Shown here piece after piece: positions 15,994 through 27,312 of a stretch of DNA of 64,000 bases (the first letter of the stretch is position 1; each line of letters begins with the position of its first letter). Origin of the DNA: Bacteroides faecis MAJ27 (GTDB taxonomy: Bacteria; Bacteroidota; Bacteroidia; Bacteroidales; Bacteroidaceae); the NCBI RefSeq assembly GCF_900106755.1, contig NZ_FNNN01000003.1, positions 265,072-329,071 of the forward strand, given 5' to 3'. Both the position numbers and the translations under genes were made by a program. The notes below the pieces were generated by a model, which saw only the letters and a list, made by a program, of their open reading frames with translations, was not told the DNA's origin and made no database searches.

Positions 15994-18186
15994 ATGGAAA
16001 TTATTACCATAACCGCCTACCGGGGGTTATCAGTTGTGTCAGGGAGTATAGATATCCGGAAGTTGTTCGAATTTATTCGGGGAAGTGTTTATCGGGACAA
16101 AATCCGGAGACTCCGGGAGACAATGGAAACGGGAGACACAGCGAAAGCAGACCGGATGAAGAAGCAACTGCCCTACTACACCGTCACGGCTACCTACGCT
16201 ATGGAAAGACTGGCTTACAGCCTCGTCACGTATCAGGATATCATCATACTCGACTGTGATGACATGCCGGCAGAAAAGATTCCGGGATACCGCCAACTGG
16301 TGAACGACTGCCCCGACACGTTGGGAGATTTCATCAGCCCCCGCATGCACGGGCTGAAAATCTTCGTCTATCTCACCGGTGAAGAACCGGAAGCATTGCG
16401 CGCCGAACTGAATGCGCTCGGAACCATCGACCTCCCCACACTGGAACGTTACCACCACCGCATGTACGCCCTGGCAAGCCAGAAGTACGAAGAACTGCTC
16501 CACACGAAGGTCGACACCAGCGGAAGCGACCTTAGCCGCGGATTCTTCGCCTCACACGATCCGGAGGCTTTCCTTTCTCCCGAACGACTGGAGAATGTAA
16601 AGCCGCTGACCGTACGAGTGACGTTGCCGACCGAAGAAGAATGTAAAAACAAGAAACGCAGGAAATCCTCCCCACAGCCTCCGCTCCTCCCCACACAGGG
16701 AAACGCGGCTCCGATCGACCTGCAGGTGCAGCTAGACTTCCGCAAAGCCATGGAATACACCCGACGGAAAGAACGCCTTGAAACCGGAAACCGGGACAAT
16801 TTCTTTTACTGCCTCGGCAACCAGTGCTACCGTCGCCACATCACGGAAGAGGAAGCCGTCAGCCTGACACGCAGCAGCTTCGGCGATATCCCCGACTTCG
16901 ATCTCGAACAGCCCCTGCGCAATGCCTACCAATATACTTCGAAGACGGACCGGGAAGAAAAGGAAAGCCATGAACCGAAAATCTGCAAGATGATCAGATT
17001 CATGGATGAGTATTACGAAATCCGCAGAAACATCGTGAAAGAGCTGATCGAGTTCCGTCGTAAACCGACGACAACCGATGAAAAGGCGTCTTCCGACTTC
17101 GCCATCCTGCGTGCCAAAGACGTCAATACGTTCTACATCAACGCACAAATGAAAGGAATCTCTTGCTCGCAAAACAGCCTCAAGGCACTAGTAGACTCTG
17201 ATTACGCCAAACCGTTCAATCCCTTCACCCACTATTTCTTTTCTCTCCCGACCTGGAACGGCAAAACCGATTATATCGCCCAACTGGCACAGAGGGTCAA
17301 AACCACCGACCCGGCTTTCTTCATAGACAGCCTCCGCCACTGGCTGGTGGGAATGGTGGCCTGCGCCATCGACGATAAAGTGCAGAACCAGCAGTTGCTG
17401 CTGCTCCACGGCGGACAGGGAAGCGGAAAAAGTACCTTTATCCGGAAACTTCTCCCACCGGAACTGGACACCTACTACCGTTGCGGCATGATTATACCCG
17501 AAAACAAAGACCATCTGCTACAACTCTCTTCCAGTCTCATCATCGACCTGGACGAGTTCGACACCCTTCCTTCCTGGCAAATGCAAAGCCTGAAGCGGCT
17601 GATCGTACAAGGCGTGGTGACGGAACGCAAAGTGTTCGACCTACAGATGAATAACTTCATCCGCCGCGCCTCGTTTATAGCCAGCACCAACGACCAGCAC
17701 TTCCTGGTGGATATCCTCGAAAACAGACGTTACCTGATCAATACCATTTTGAGCATTGACAACAGCGGTCCGGTCAATCACAAAGGCATCTATGCGCAGG
17801 CACTGGCCCTCTACCGGCAAGGCTACCGATACTGGTACGAAAAGGAGGAGGTAACCTTCTTGAACAAGCGCAACGAAAGTTTTCGCCAGAAAGACCCGGT
17901 AGAAGAAAACCTGTTTTTCTATTTCCGTGCGGCTAAAGGCGGAGAGATACAAGCGAAATGGTATCCTGCCTCTTATCTGCTCTCTATCCTGAGTCTGAAC
18001 GGGCGTACTCAGTCCAATCCCCAGACACAGAAAACATTGGTGACGGTGCTCGAAAAGAACCATTTTATAAATCGGAACGGCAATTACGGAGTAACGGAAT
18101 ATAAGGTGGTGGAATACACACCGGAAGAACGAGAAGCCAATTCGACGTTGCCGCAGATTCCTAAACAGGGGAATTTTGACTTGTAG
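15994..18186 (+). CDS. BT4734-like / VirE (VapE) family primase-helicase protein
   Basis: 730 residues. The N-terminal ~230 residues match the BT4734/BF3469-type domain (ITITAYRGLSVVSGSIDIRK; IIILDCDDMP; TLGDFISPRMHGLKIFVYL), an archaeo-eukaryotic-primase-like module. A middle region may be PriCT-like (NFFYCLGNQCYRRHITEEEA). A VapE/VirE P-loop ATPase follows: Walker A GGQGSGKST about residue 473-481, Walker B SLIIDLDEFD about 515, and STNDQHFLVD with an arginine-finger-like ILENRRYL. Related proteins occur in phages, islands and as paralogues beside Bacteroides capsule loci; a replication or DNA-processing role is likely, though the biology is not settled. It ends in a convergent arrangement with the ABC-F gene. 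Confidence 0.9.
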   Translation: MEIITITAYRGLSVVSGSIDIRKLFEFIRGSVYRDKIRRLRETMETGDTAKADRMKKQLPYYTVTATYAMERLAYSLVTYQDIIILDCDDMPAEKIPGYRQLVNDCPDTLGDFISPRMHGLKIFVYLTGEEPEALRAELNALGTIDLPTLERYHHRMYALASQKYEELLHTKVDTSGSDLSRGFFASHDPEAFLSPERLENVKPLTVRVTLPTEEECKNKKRRKSSPQPPLLPTQGNAAPIDLQVQLDFRKAMEYTRRKERLETGNRDNFFYCLGNQCYRRHITEEEAVSLTRSSFGDIPDFDLEQPLRNAYQYTSKTDREEKESHEPKICKMIRFMDEYYEIRRNIVKELIEFRRKPTTTDEKASSDFAILRAKDVNTFYINAQMKGISCSQNSLKALVDSDYAKPFNPFTHYFFSLPTWNGKTDYIAQLAQRVKTTDPAFFIDSLRHWLVGMVACAIDDKVQNQQLLLLHGGQGSGKSTFIRKLLPPELDTYYRCGMIIPENKDHLLQLSSSLIIDLDEFDTLPSWQMQSLKRLIVQGVVTERKVFDLQMNNFIRRASFIASTNDQHFLVDILENRRYLINTILSIDNSGPVNHKGIYAQALALYRQGYRYWYEKEEVTFLNKRNESFRQKDPVEENLFFYFRAAKGGEIQAKWYPASYLLSILSLNGRTQSNPQTQKTLVTVLEKNHFINRNGNYGVTEYKVVEYTPEEREANSTLPQIPKQGNFDL

Positions 18187-18338
18187 ATGAAGAGCTTTTC
18201 GAATCATGACCTCTGAGCGGTGAGTGATGAGCCAGCCGTGAATGCCGGACAGGATACTACGACAGCTGACAAGCAATGAAAAGGAAAGGGAAAAGCAATG
18301 TGACGACAGTCAACAAGCATTTCCCTTTATTTAACAGT

Positions 18339-18360
18339 AAGGTAATATCAGTATTACCTT
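18339..18360. terminator. Small hairpin between convergent VirE and ABC-F genes
   Basis: AAGGTAATA/TATTACCTT form a 9-bp perfect stem with a TCAG loop, 36 bp beyond the ABC-F stop on the minus strand. The rest of 18187-18396 holds no gene. Confidence 0.5.
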
Positions 18361-18396
18361 CTATGCATATTCAGCGTATCTGACGGATGAAGCACA

Positions 18397-20049
<1,653 letters not shown>

Positions 20050-20073
20050 CTATCTACTATTTTTTTGAGTGTG

Positions 20074-20081
20074 CAAAGGTA
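20074..20081 (-). promoter_or_regulatory. Candidate -7 box for the ABC-F gene
   Basis: TACCTTTG on the minus strand, 57 bp before the start at 20016. The leader contains imperfect tandem TACTATTT repeats (20032-20062). Confidence 0.55.
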
Positions 20082-20137
20082 GGCATTTAAAATGAATTAT
20101 GAGCTATCCGGAATGTGTCAATCTGGCATAAATATAT

Positions 20138-20145
20138 TACCTTTG
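20138..20145 (+). promoter_or_regulatory. Candidate -7 box for grpE-dnaJ
   Basis: TACCTTTG, a full match to TAnnTTTG, gives a leader of roughly 90 nt before grpE. No CIRCE-like inverted repeat is visible, so HrcA control is not suggested here. Confidence 0.55.
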
Positions 20146-20238
20146 CAGCGTTTTTGGCAAAATGACCATATTGGCAAAGTTTTTGCAGATGAAAATTTTA
20201 AATCATAGATCGTAAATAATAAAATCATAAATAATAAG

Positions 20239-20820
20239 ATGGATCCAAAAGAAAAAGAAATGAAGGCTGAAGAGCTGAATGTGGAAGAAACTCAGAATAC
20301 TGCGGAAGAGCAACCGCAAAACGATCAGGCAGAAGAGGCCGCTCCCCTGACTCATGAGGAGCAGTTGGAAAAGGAGCTGGAAGAGGCACAGACTGCCATC
20401 GAAGAGCAGAAGGACAAGTATCTGCGCCTGTCTGCCGAGTTTGACAATTACCGCAAACGTACCATCAAGGAGAAGGCGGAACTGATTCTGAATGGTGGCG
20501 AAAAAAGTATCAGCAGCATTCTGCCGGTGATCGACGACTTTGAGCGCGCCATCAAAACGATGGAAACTGCCAAAGACGTGAGCGCCGTGAAGGAAGGTGT
20601 AGAATTGATTTATAATAAGTTTATGGCTGTCCTGGCACAGAATGGCGTGAAGGTCATCGAAACGAAAGACCAGCCGCTGGATACGGATTATCACGAAGCC
20701 ATCGCTGTGATCCCTGCCCCGTCGGAAGAACAGAAAGGTAAGATTCTGGACTGCGTACAGACGGGTTATACGCTGAACGACAAAGTGATTCGTCACGCTA
20801 AAGTGGTAGTTGGGGAGTAA
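20239..20820 (+). CDS. grpE: GrpE, nucleotide-exchange factor of DnaK
   Basis: 193 residues, cytoplasmic. An acidic N-terminus (EELNVEETQNTAEEQPQND) and long coiled coil (EQLEKELEEAQTAIEEQKDK) precede the GrpE core YLRLSAEFDNYRKRT, and the C-terminal beta-domain ends ILDCVQTGYTLNDKVIRHAK, VVVGE. It releases ADP from DnaK. The gene is 22 bp upstream of dnaJ and divergent from the ABC-F gene. Length and motifs are those of an intact GrpE; dnaK is elsewhere. Confidence 0.98.
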   Translation: MDPKEKEMKAEELNVEETQNTAEEQPQNDQAEEAAPLTHEEQLEKELEEAQTAIEEQKDKYLRLSAEFDNYRKRTIKEKAELILNGGEKSISSILPVIDDFERAIKTMETAKDVSAVKEGVELIYNKFMAVLAQNGVKVIETKDQPLDTDYHEAIAVIPAPSEEQKGKILDCVQTGYTLNDKVIRHAKVVVGE

Positions 20821-20842
20821 ATACAAAAGTTAGTTAGGAAGC

Positions 20843-22030
20843 ATGGCAGAAAAAAGAGACTATTATGAAGTGCTGGAGGTGGCAAAAACCGCCACAGTAG
20901 AAGAGATTAAAAAGGCTTACCGCAAAAAGGCAATCCAATACCACCCCGACAAGAATCCGGGTGACAAGGAAGCGGAAGAAAAATTCAAGGAGGCTGCCGA
21001 AGCGTATGACGTGCTGAGCAATCCGGACAAGCGTTCGCGTTACGACCAGTTCGGGCACGCAGGAGTGAGCGGTGCAGCCGGCAACGGAGGCCCGTTCGGT
21101 GGTTTCGGTGGCGAAGGTATGTCTATGGATGATATCTTCTCCATGTTCGGTGACATCTTCGGAGGTCGCGGCGGCGGTTTCGGAGGTGGCTTTGGAGGTT
21201 TCAGCGGTTTTGGCGGTGGCGGTGGTTCACAGCAGCGTCGTTATCGTGGCAGCGATCTTCGCGTCAAGGTAAAGATGTCTTTGAAAGAAATCTCGACAGG
21301 AGTAGAAAAGAAGTTCAAACTGAAGAAATATGTGCCGTGTAGTCACTGTCATGGTACGGGTGCCGAAGGCGACGGCGGTTCGGAGACTTGTCCGACCTGT
21401 AAAGGAAGCGGCTCGGTGATCCGCAACCAGCAGACGATACTGGGTACAATGCAGACCCGTGCCACCTGTCCTACCTGTAATGGTGAAGGCAAAATCATCA
21501 AAAACAAGTGTAAGGAGTGTGCCGGAGACGGTATCGTATACGGCGAAGAGGTAGTGACGGTGAAGATTCCTGCCGGAGTGGCAGAAGGTATGCAGCTCTC
21601 AATGGGCGGCAAGGGTAATGCCGGAAAGCATAATGGCGTGCCGGGCGACTTGCTGATTCTCGTTGAGGAAGAACCGCATCCGGACTTAATCCGCGACGAA
21701 AATGATCTGATCTATAACTTGCTGCTGAGTTTCCCGACGGCTGCGCTGGGTGGTGCTGTGGAAATTCCGACTATCGACGGCAAGGTGAAAGTGAAGATCG
21801 ACTCGGGTACACAGCCGGGCAAAGTGCTCCGCCTGCGCGGAAAAGGTTTGCCGAATGTCAATGGATACGGTACAGGTGATTTGCTGGTGAACATCAGTAT
21901 TTATGTGCCGGAAACATTGAATAAGGAGGAAAAGAATACGCTGGAAAAAATGGAGGCTTCGGATAACTTCAAACCGAGCACGTCGGTGAAGGAGAAGATC
22001 TTCAAAAAGTTCAAGAGTTTCTTTGACTAG
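20843..22030 (+). CDS. dnaJ: DnaJ co-chaperone (type I Hsp40)
   Basis: 395 residues. It has a J-domain ([20 protein letters not shown] with the HPD motif in YHPDKNPG), a Gly/Phe-rich linker with long Gly runs ([16 protein letters not shown]), and four CxxCxGxG zinc-finger repeats ([32 protein letters not shown]). The C-terminal substrate-binding domains follow ([35 protein letters not shown]). It stimulates DnaK ATPase and delivers substrates, forming an operon with grpE. A strong terminator follows at 22074. Confidence 0.98.
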   Translation: MAEKRDYYEVLEVAKTATVEEIKKAYRKKAIQYHPDKNPGDKEAEEKFKEAAEAYDVLSNPDKRSRYDQFGHAGVSGAAGNGGPFGGFGGEGMSMDDIFSMFGDIFGGRGGGFGGGFGGFSGFGGGGGSQQRRYRGSDLRVKVKMSLKEISTGVEKKFKLKKYVPCSHCHGTGAEGDGGSETCPTCKGSGSVIRNQQTILGTMQTRATCPTCNGEGKIIKNKCKECAGDGIVYGEEVVTVKIPAGVAEGMQLSMGGKGNAGKHNGVPGDLLILVEEEPHPDLIRDENDLIYNLLLSFPTAALGGAVEIPTIDGKVKVKIDSGTQPGKVLRLRGKGLPNVNGYGTGDLLVNISIYVPETLNKEEKNTLEKMEASDNFKPSTSVKEKIFKKFKSFFD

Positions 22031-22073
22031 GCTTTCTTCTTTAAGAGATAATAGCCTGCCACACAGATACAAT

Positions 22074-22110
22074 AAAAGCTCCGGCATTCGTAGGGAATGC
22101 CGGAGCTTTT
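22074..22110. terminator. Terminator after dnaJ
   Basis: Arms AAAAGCTCCGGCATT (22074-22088) and AATGCCGGAGCTTTT (22096-22110) pair perfectly over 15 bp with a 7-nt loop, then TTAATTTT. It lies between convergent dnaJ and hicB. Confidence 0.9.
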
Positions 22111-22154
22111 TAATTTTCCATGCCTATTATTTTCACAATAGTGCGTACTTGATA

Positions 22155-22547
22155 TTACAGTAAATGAATGGATGACAACTCTTTCGTCAGAGCTTGAATA
22201 CCCTTCTGAATCTTTTCCAGTTGTTGTCTGCGCGGTTTATGCACACCGGCGGCATAATGCCATAACTGACGTTCGTTAATTCCGGTTATCCGGCTCAGGG
22301 CTGCTTTGGTGAAGATATTACTGTAATAGTTTATAAAGGTAGCAGCGTCAACCTTAAACTTCAATTCCAATTCTCCGGACAATAGTTCACAAGGATTGGG
22401 ATTATCTTCCAGATATAATTCAATCGCTTCCTTCATATTTTCCTCAATCTCTCTCATGTCATTTCCAACAGTGATAACCGGAGCACCTTCGATATAAGCA
22501 CTCAAGTTCTTCCCTGCGTATTCCACAATTACTTCTACTGTTTTCAT
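22155..22547 (-). CDS. hicB: HicB-type antitoxin with C-terminal HTH
   Basis: About 130 residues. The N-terminal half is a partial RNase-H-fold HicB domain (VEVIVEYAGKNLSAYIEGAP, VTVGNDMREIEENMKEAIEL-like), and the C-terminal half an HTH-like DNA-binding region (LSRITGINERQLWHYAAGVH, then KPRRQQLEKIQKGI). HicB binds HicA and represses the operon. The ATG at 22547 is preferred over 22553 because a GGAG sits 6 bp upstream of it, whereas it directly abuts the earlier ATG. It follows hicA on the same strand by ~37 bp, the usual toxin-first order of hicAB. Confidence 0.85.
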   Translation of the reverse strand: MKTVEVIVEYAGKNLSAYIEGAPVITVGNDMREIEENMKEAIELYLEDNPNPCELLSGELELKFKVDAATFINYYSNIFTKAALSRITGINERQLWHYAAGVHKPRRQQLEKIQKGIQALTKELSSIHLL

Positions 22548-22584
22548 TTTCATCTCCTATTATTTAATCAAGAGAACAAGGGGG

Positions 22585-22776
22585 CTATTTTTTCAGCCCC
22601 GCTTGTCTCAAAATGCTGTAATAAGTGCCTTTCTCAACGCCTTTGCTGTTATGATTCGGTACAATAACTATTTTGTCGTCTTTCTCAAACTTCATATGGC
22701 TACCTTTCTGACTCTTTAGTACAAAACCGTTTTCTTGCAACATAGTTACAACGTCTTTAATTGATTTGTAACTCAT
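22585..22776 (-). CDS. hicA: HicA-type mRNA interferase toxin
   Basis: 63 residues with the dsRBD-like HicA fold: SIKDVVTMLQENGFVLKSQK, then the catalytic-His motif GSHMKF, IVIVPNHNSKGVEKGTYYSI, and the ILRQAGLKK end. HicA cleaves mRNAs and is neutralised by HicB. A candidate -7 box lies at 22801-22808. The pair follows a SusD gene, with no functional link apparent. It seems intact; the catalytic His is kept. Confidence 0.93.
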   Translation of the reverse strand: MSYKSIKDVVTMLQENGFVLKSQKGSHMKFEKDDKIVIVPNHNSKGVEKGTYYSILRQAGLKK

Positions 22777-22800
22777 AACACTTCGGACTTAATTACCACA

Positions 22801-22808
22801 CAAATATA
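22801..22808 (-). promoter_or_regulatory. Candidate -7 box for hicAB
   Basis: TATATTTG on the minus strand, 24 bp before the hicA start, so the leader would be short. It is in the 86-bp gap after the SusD gene. Confidence 0.5.
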
Positions 22809-22862
22809 GTAATAATATGAATACTGTTTATACATTTATTCATTATTTTACTATGAATTGAG

Positions 22863-24494
22863 CTAATATCCCGGATTCTGCTTCAGTTTTGTATTCATCA
22901 CCCGTATTTTCTCCGGAATCGGGAATACGGTGGTATATCCACTTTCTTCATCCGGAAGTTGCGGGCGACTGCTGTATGCTCTCGTGAACTCCCCGAAGCG
23001 GATCAAGTCCTGGCGTCTCCACCCCTCCCAAGCCAGTTCGAGTTGCCGCTCGGCAAGGATGTTCTCCAGTGTAGCCGTACGGGAAGAGGCATTGACACGC
23101 CTACGTACTTCGTTCAGTTCTGTATCTCCGCTCTCGCCATTGCGTACTTTGGCCTCACTTTTCATCAGCAAAGCATCTGCATAACGGAAAAGAACGATAT
23201 CATTTTCCATCAGCTTGCCATCTTTGGTGGCCGTTTCGTCTATCTCATATTTCTTCATACGGGCTCCTGCTGTCTGTACATACGGGGTGTTCGAAATATC
23301 CAGGGCGACTTTCCACGGCAGATATTCAAGAATGGTTCCGTTGTCCAAGCGGACTACATTCCCCTTTAGGTCATAGACGACTCCGGCAAAATAACAGATG
23401 TCAAAACGCGGGTCCTGTCCGGCTGTTTCATAGCCGAAGGTTTCCAATGCTTCGATCGTGGCGCTCGGCCCGTTTTCGCCGCTCAGCCCATAGGCTTTGG
23501 CGTGATTGTAATGACGGGAACGGAAAAGGTATTGCATCTGGTTGGTGTACAAGGTCTTATTCATCGGAATCGTGAAGATGTTCTCGACAGAGGGTTCGTT
23601 GAATACGGTAAAATTGGTTTTGTAATCCGGTTCCAGACGATAGCCCATTTCTTGCAGCTGGTCACAGTATGCGATCACCGTCTGCCAGGCATTGAGACGG
23701 TTGCCGTTTACCTCGAAAAAGAGATTCTTTCCGTCGGGACGTTGTCCGTCTGTCCAGTCATTGTCGGTGTAGACTTCAGCATTCAATGCCAGTTTCGCCA
23801 GCAGGAAGACAACTACGGGACGGGTGATGCGTCCGTAATACGGACCGGACTGATTGCTATGAACTTCACTAAGCAAAGGGGCTGATTCCTGCAACTCTTT
23901 GAACACAAAGTCGAATATTGTTTTCCGTTCGCTCTGTACGACGTCCTTCATGGATGGAGATGAGGTGAGTATCAGCGGGACACGTCCGAACAGATCCATC
24001 AGATAATAGTAATACATCGCGCGCATCGCCCGTACTTCGGCACGATAGGCGGGAAGTTCGGCATCAGTGTGAGTTTCGGAGAACTGGTCGATCCGTTCCA
24101 ACGATTTGTTGGACAGCATGACTACTTTATAAAGATATTCCCAAGTGGCTTGGATGGCGTCGTTTTCAATTCCCCATTGGTGCAGGAACAATCCTTGCCA
24201 GAATCCGCCGTCGTACCAGTCGCCGCCACGGGTGGGGATGATGGCTTCGTCGGTGGTGAAGGTGTTCAGGTCATAAACTCCCCTACCCGTTCCCTGCAAT
24301 CCCTGACTGTCGCTATAACCACCGATATAAGTATAAAGAGAGGCCACGGCATTCAGATATAAATCCGAGAGGTTATTGTAGACTTCATCTTCCGGCAGTT
24401 TGTCTTTGGGACTCTCTTCCAGAAACTTGTCGCACGAGAACAAAGCCGTTGCCGTCATCAGTGCGATAGCTGTATTTCTTATATATTTTTTCAT
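22863..24494 (-). CDS. SusD-like outer-membrane glycan-binding lipoprotein
   Basis: 543 residues. A lipoprotein signal with lipobox around residue 18-21 (ATALFSCDKFLEESP, Cys anchoring), then SusD features: a helical TPR-like N-terminal part (AEVRAMRAMYYYYLMDLFGR), and a C-terminal RagB/SusD region (FRYADALLMKSEAKVRNGES, LNEVRRRVNA; AERQLELAWEGWRRQDLIRF) ending NPGY. It sits on the cell surface and feeds substrate to the SusC partner 43 bp upstream. No glycosidase accompanies the pair, so the nutrient cannot be assigned. The terminal KQNPGY is intact and the length typical. Confidence 0.93.
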   Translation of the reverse strand: MKKYIRNTAIALMTATALFSCDKFLEESPKDKLPEDEVYNNLSDLYLNAVASLYTYIGGYSDSQGLQGTGRGVYDLNTFTTDEAIIPTRGGDWYDGGFWQGLFLHQWGIENDAIQATWEYLYKVVMLSNKSLERIDQFSETHTDAELPAYRAEVRAMRAMYYYYLMDLFGRVPLILTSSPSMKDVVQSERKTIFDFVFKELQESAPLLSEVHSNQSGPYYGRITRPVVVFLLAKLALNAEVYTDNDWTDGQRPDGKNLFFEVNGNRLNAWQTVIAYCDQLQEMGYRLEPDYKTNFTVFNEPSVENIFTIPMNKTLYTNQMQYLFRSRHYNHAKAYGLSGENGPSATIEALETFGYETAGQDPRFDICYFAGVVYDLKGNVVRLDNGTILEYLPWKVALDISNTPYVQTAGARMKKYEIDETATKDGKLMENDIVLFRYADALLMKSEAKVRNGESGDTELNEVRRRVNASSRTATLENILAERQLELAWEGWRRQDLIRFGEFTRAYSSRPQLPDEESGYTTVFPIPEKIRVMNTKLKQNPGY

Positions 24495-24537
24495 GATTTA
24501 CTCCTCCGTTAAAAGTTTGTACGTTGTTCTGACGTCG

Positions 24538-27285
24538 TTAGAAATTAATACTCAATCCCAGCATGTAGGTTCTCGCCAATGGATATCCCCGTTTATCATC
24601 CAGCCCCAAAGTGGAATTGACCGTTGAGCTGTTGATCATGGGCGAAAGACCCGAATAGCCGGAAATCGTCGCCAGGTTGTTGACCGTAAACGCCAGTCGC
24701 AGCGAGCGGACGTATTTCTTCAGTTTCTGCACTTTCTCTATCGGCACGTTCCAGCCGAGTGTCACGTAGTCGAAGTTTACATACGCCCCGTTCTCCAACC
24801 AATAGTCGGTAGCAGTCTGGTCTTTGATATTCCGTTGCGGAGCCTCCTCCATCACGTTGTAATCGGGGAATATATTCATGTTCATATAGGTCAGGGAGGT
24901 TCCGTTGTATATTTTATGTCCGAAAGCGCCATTAATCTGTACTGAAAGGTCGAAGCGCTTATAACGGAAACTGATGTTCGATCCGAGAATTGTCTTGGGC
25001 ACGGCCTGTCCCGCTACATAGCGGTCTTCGCCATCTTCCAGACTGACACCACCGCCATTCAGATCGGCAATATCATAGGTGTAGCCGCCGTTTCCGTCGG
25101 AAACGAGTCCATTGGAATGAGGCAGGTAGAAGACACCTAGCGGCTGTCCCACCACTTGGTAGACGATATGATTGTAGCCGCCATGAAATCCGGCTCCGTC
25201 GAGGCTGGCGAGGCTCTTATACTGGGGAGCGGAAATCATTTCTCCGTTGTACATACCGCTCAGAGAAAGCAGTTTGTTTTGCTGGAAGGTGATGTTGGCA
25301 TTAATGTTCAGTTCCATGTCCTGCGTTTTCAGCGGAGTGATACCGATGGCTATTTCCAGACCGCTGTTGCGCATGGAACCGATATTAGCCAGCAGCGTAT
25401 TGTAGGTGAAAGGCGGGACACTGACGTTGTAGAGGTAAAGCATGTCCGTCGTCTTGGAGTTGTAATAATTGGCGGAGAGCAGCAGGCGGTTGCCGAACAT
25501 AGCCAGGTCGATACCTGTATTGAAGGTATGTTTCACTTCCCATTTCAGATCGGGGTTTGTGTTGCGCAGGTCGCCTAAGGATACGGCTGCCGAATTTCCT
25601 ACAGGAATCACACCGTTCGGTTTGACAAGACTCAGCGTAGTGTATGAGTCGATTCCGCTTTGATTTCCTGCCAGACCGTAACCTATACGGAATTTCAGAT
25701 TATCAATGATGGGAAGACGCTTCATGAACTTTTCTTCACTGATCACCCAAGCGGCGGAAACTGACGGAAAGAAGCCCCATTTGTGGTTGGCGCCGAATTT
25801 GGAGGAGGCGTCGGTACGGGCGTTCACTGTCAGGCTGTAACGGTCGGCATAGGTGTAGTTGAAGCGTCCCATGAAGGAGGCCAGATGCGGCTGTTCGTAA
25901 TATGAGTTGGTGCCTTCCCAAAGACGGAGAGCACCCGCTTGCAGGTTGTTGTAGCCGAATTTATCCGTGTTGAAGTTGGTGACTGTGGTATAGAATCCTG
26001 TATAAGTCTCCTTCTGAAGTTCCGCCAGTGCGAGGGCGTCGAAGAAGTGTTTCTTCCAGCCTTTCTTGTAGGTCAGCATCATGTTGCCCAGGAGAGACTC
26101 CATCTTTTTTGTGCCTTTATATGCTTGTCCATGCGCCCAGACGGAAGTGGGCAGGTACTGTGAATTTTCGACTATATTATAGGTATAGGCACCGAAGAGT
26201 ACCAACTTGAGTTCGTCCATCAAGTTAAAGGTCAGACGGGCATGGGTGCTGATATGGGAAGTGGCGTCATGATCCTGCACTTCCATCCATGCCAGCGGAT
26301 TGGTAATCTGGCTGGCGGTGGTGATTCCGTCCCACGAACCGGTCACAGGGTCTTTGTGGTTGGGATAGGTGGGATTGAAAGTAGCGGCAGAATAGAACGT
26401 TTTCTGAAGGTCTACCAGATTGTGGTTCTTCTGGATAGAGCCGAACATACCCAGTTCGCAGTTCAGAAAACCGTCAAACATCTTTTGGGTCATATTCATA
26501 TTGGAAGTGAAGTTCTTCATGTCTTCATTCAGAATGACTCCCTGACGATCCATGAAACCGAGGGATACACGGTAGCTGGATTCATTGGAACCGCCATAGA
26601 AGGCGATGTGATGGTTCTGCTGCAATCCTGTTTGCTCAATTTCTTTCTGGAAGTTGGTACTGTTGCCTTTGTCGAGAATAGAGATGCCCCGTTCGGAAGC
26701 GACTCTCCGGAAGTCATTTGCCGACAGCATATTCAGGTTCTTGTAGACGGTGGATATTCCGAAGATACCGTTGTAGCTCACTTGCGTCTTACCGCTCATT
26801 CCTTTCTTCGTAGTGATTTCGATGACACCGGAGGCCCCCCGCGATCCGTACTGTGATGTTTCGGAAGCATCCTTGAGGATGGTAAAACTCTCGATATCCG
26901 TAGGGTAAATGGAAGCAAGCATACTCAAATCTCCGAATACTCCATCGACGATAATTAACGGGTCGTTCCCGCTGGTCAATGAAGTGGTACCACGCAGGCG
27001 GACTGCGTCGAGAGCTGCAGGGCCGTTGGTTCCACGCTGAATGGTCAATCCCGGAACCCGTCCGCGAATAGCCTCCAGCGGGTTCGTGATCTGGTCTTTA
27101 TTCATCTGTGTCTCCGTGATTTTCTCCACCGATCCGGAGATCGTTTTCATACTTCCGGTGGCATAGCCTACCGTTATCAGGGAGTCTACGGGAGGAGGAA
27201 GAACTGGTTTTCTCTGAGCAAATACACTTCCGCATGAAGCTACCAGAAAAAAAAGGCTCCAAATAGTAAGTCTGCTGTGTTCCAT
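24538..27285 (-). CDS. SusC-like TonB-dependent transporter lacking the usual N-terminal extension
   Basis: 915 residues from ATG 27285, the first Met with a proper signal peptide (LTIWSLFFLVASCGSVFAQR); the longer open frame to 27411 would cover the promoter and a terminator. After it comes directly a TonB-box-like VDSLITVGYATGSMKTISGS and the plug (PLEAIRGRVPGLTIQRGTNG; IVDGVFGDLSMLASI; ILKDASETSQYGSRGASGVI). The barrel runs to the C-terminal YMLGLSINF. The ~75-residue carboxypeptidase-regulatory-like domain usually present in Bacteroidetes SusC proteins is missing. It pairs with SusD downstream. Ligand unknown. Confidence 0.93.
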   Translation of the reverse strand: MEHSRLTIWSLFFLVASCGSVFAQRKPVLPPPVDSLITVGYATGSMKTISGSVEKITETQMNKDQITNPLEAIRGRVPGLTIQRGTNGPAALDAVRLRGTTSLTSGNDPLIIVDGVFGDLSMLASIYPTDIESFTILKDASETSQYGSRGASGVIEITTKKGMSGKTQVSYNGIFGISTVYKNLNMLSANDFRRVASERGISILDKGNSTNFQKEIEQTGLQQNHHIAFYGGSNESSYRVSLGFMDRQGVILNEDMKNFTSNMNMTQKMFDGFLNCELGMFGSIQKNHNLVDLQKTFYSAATFNPTYPNHKDPVTGSWDGITTASQITNPLAWMEVQDHDATSHISTHARLTFNLMDELKLVLFGAYTYNIVENSQYLPTSVWAHGQAYKGTKKMESLLGNMMLTYKKGWKKHFFDALALAELQKETYTGFYTTVTNFNTDKFGYNNLQAGALRLWEGTNSYYEQPHLASFMGRFNYTYADRYSLTVNARTDASSKFGANHKWGFFPSVSAAWVISEEKFMKRLPIIDNLKFRIGYGLAGNQSGIDSYTTLSLVKPNGVIPVGNSAAVSLGDLRNTNPDLKWEVKHTFNTGIDLAMFGNRLLLSANYYNSKTTDMLYLYNVSVPPFTYNTLLANIGSMRNSGLEIAIGITPLKTQDMELNINANITFQQNKLLSLSGMYNGEMISAPQYKSLASLDGAGFHGGYNHIVYQVVGQPLGVFYLPHSNGLVSDGNGGYTYDIADLNGGGVSLEDGEDRYVAGQAVPKTILGSNISFRYKRFDLSVQINGAFGHKIYNGTSLTYMNMNIFPDYNVMEEAPQRNIKDQTATDYWLENGAYVNFDYVTLGWNVPIEKVQKLKKYVRSLRLAFTVNNLATISGYSGLSPMINSSTVNSTLGLDDKRGYPLARTYMLGLSINF

Positions 27286-27312
27286 AATTATCAGTTTTTT
27301 TAAGGGATAATG

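Noticed and set aside
20115..20150. Sigma-54-like TGGCA...TTGC upstream of grpE
   Set aside because: The GG-to-GC spacing is 20 bp rather than 10, so the match is fortuitous; the TAnnTTTG box explains the promoter.
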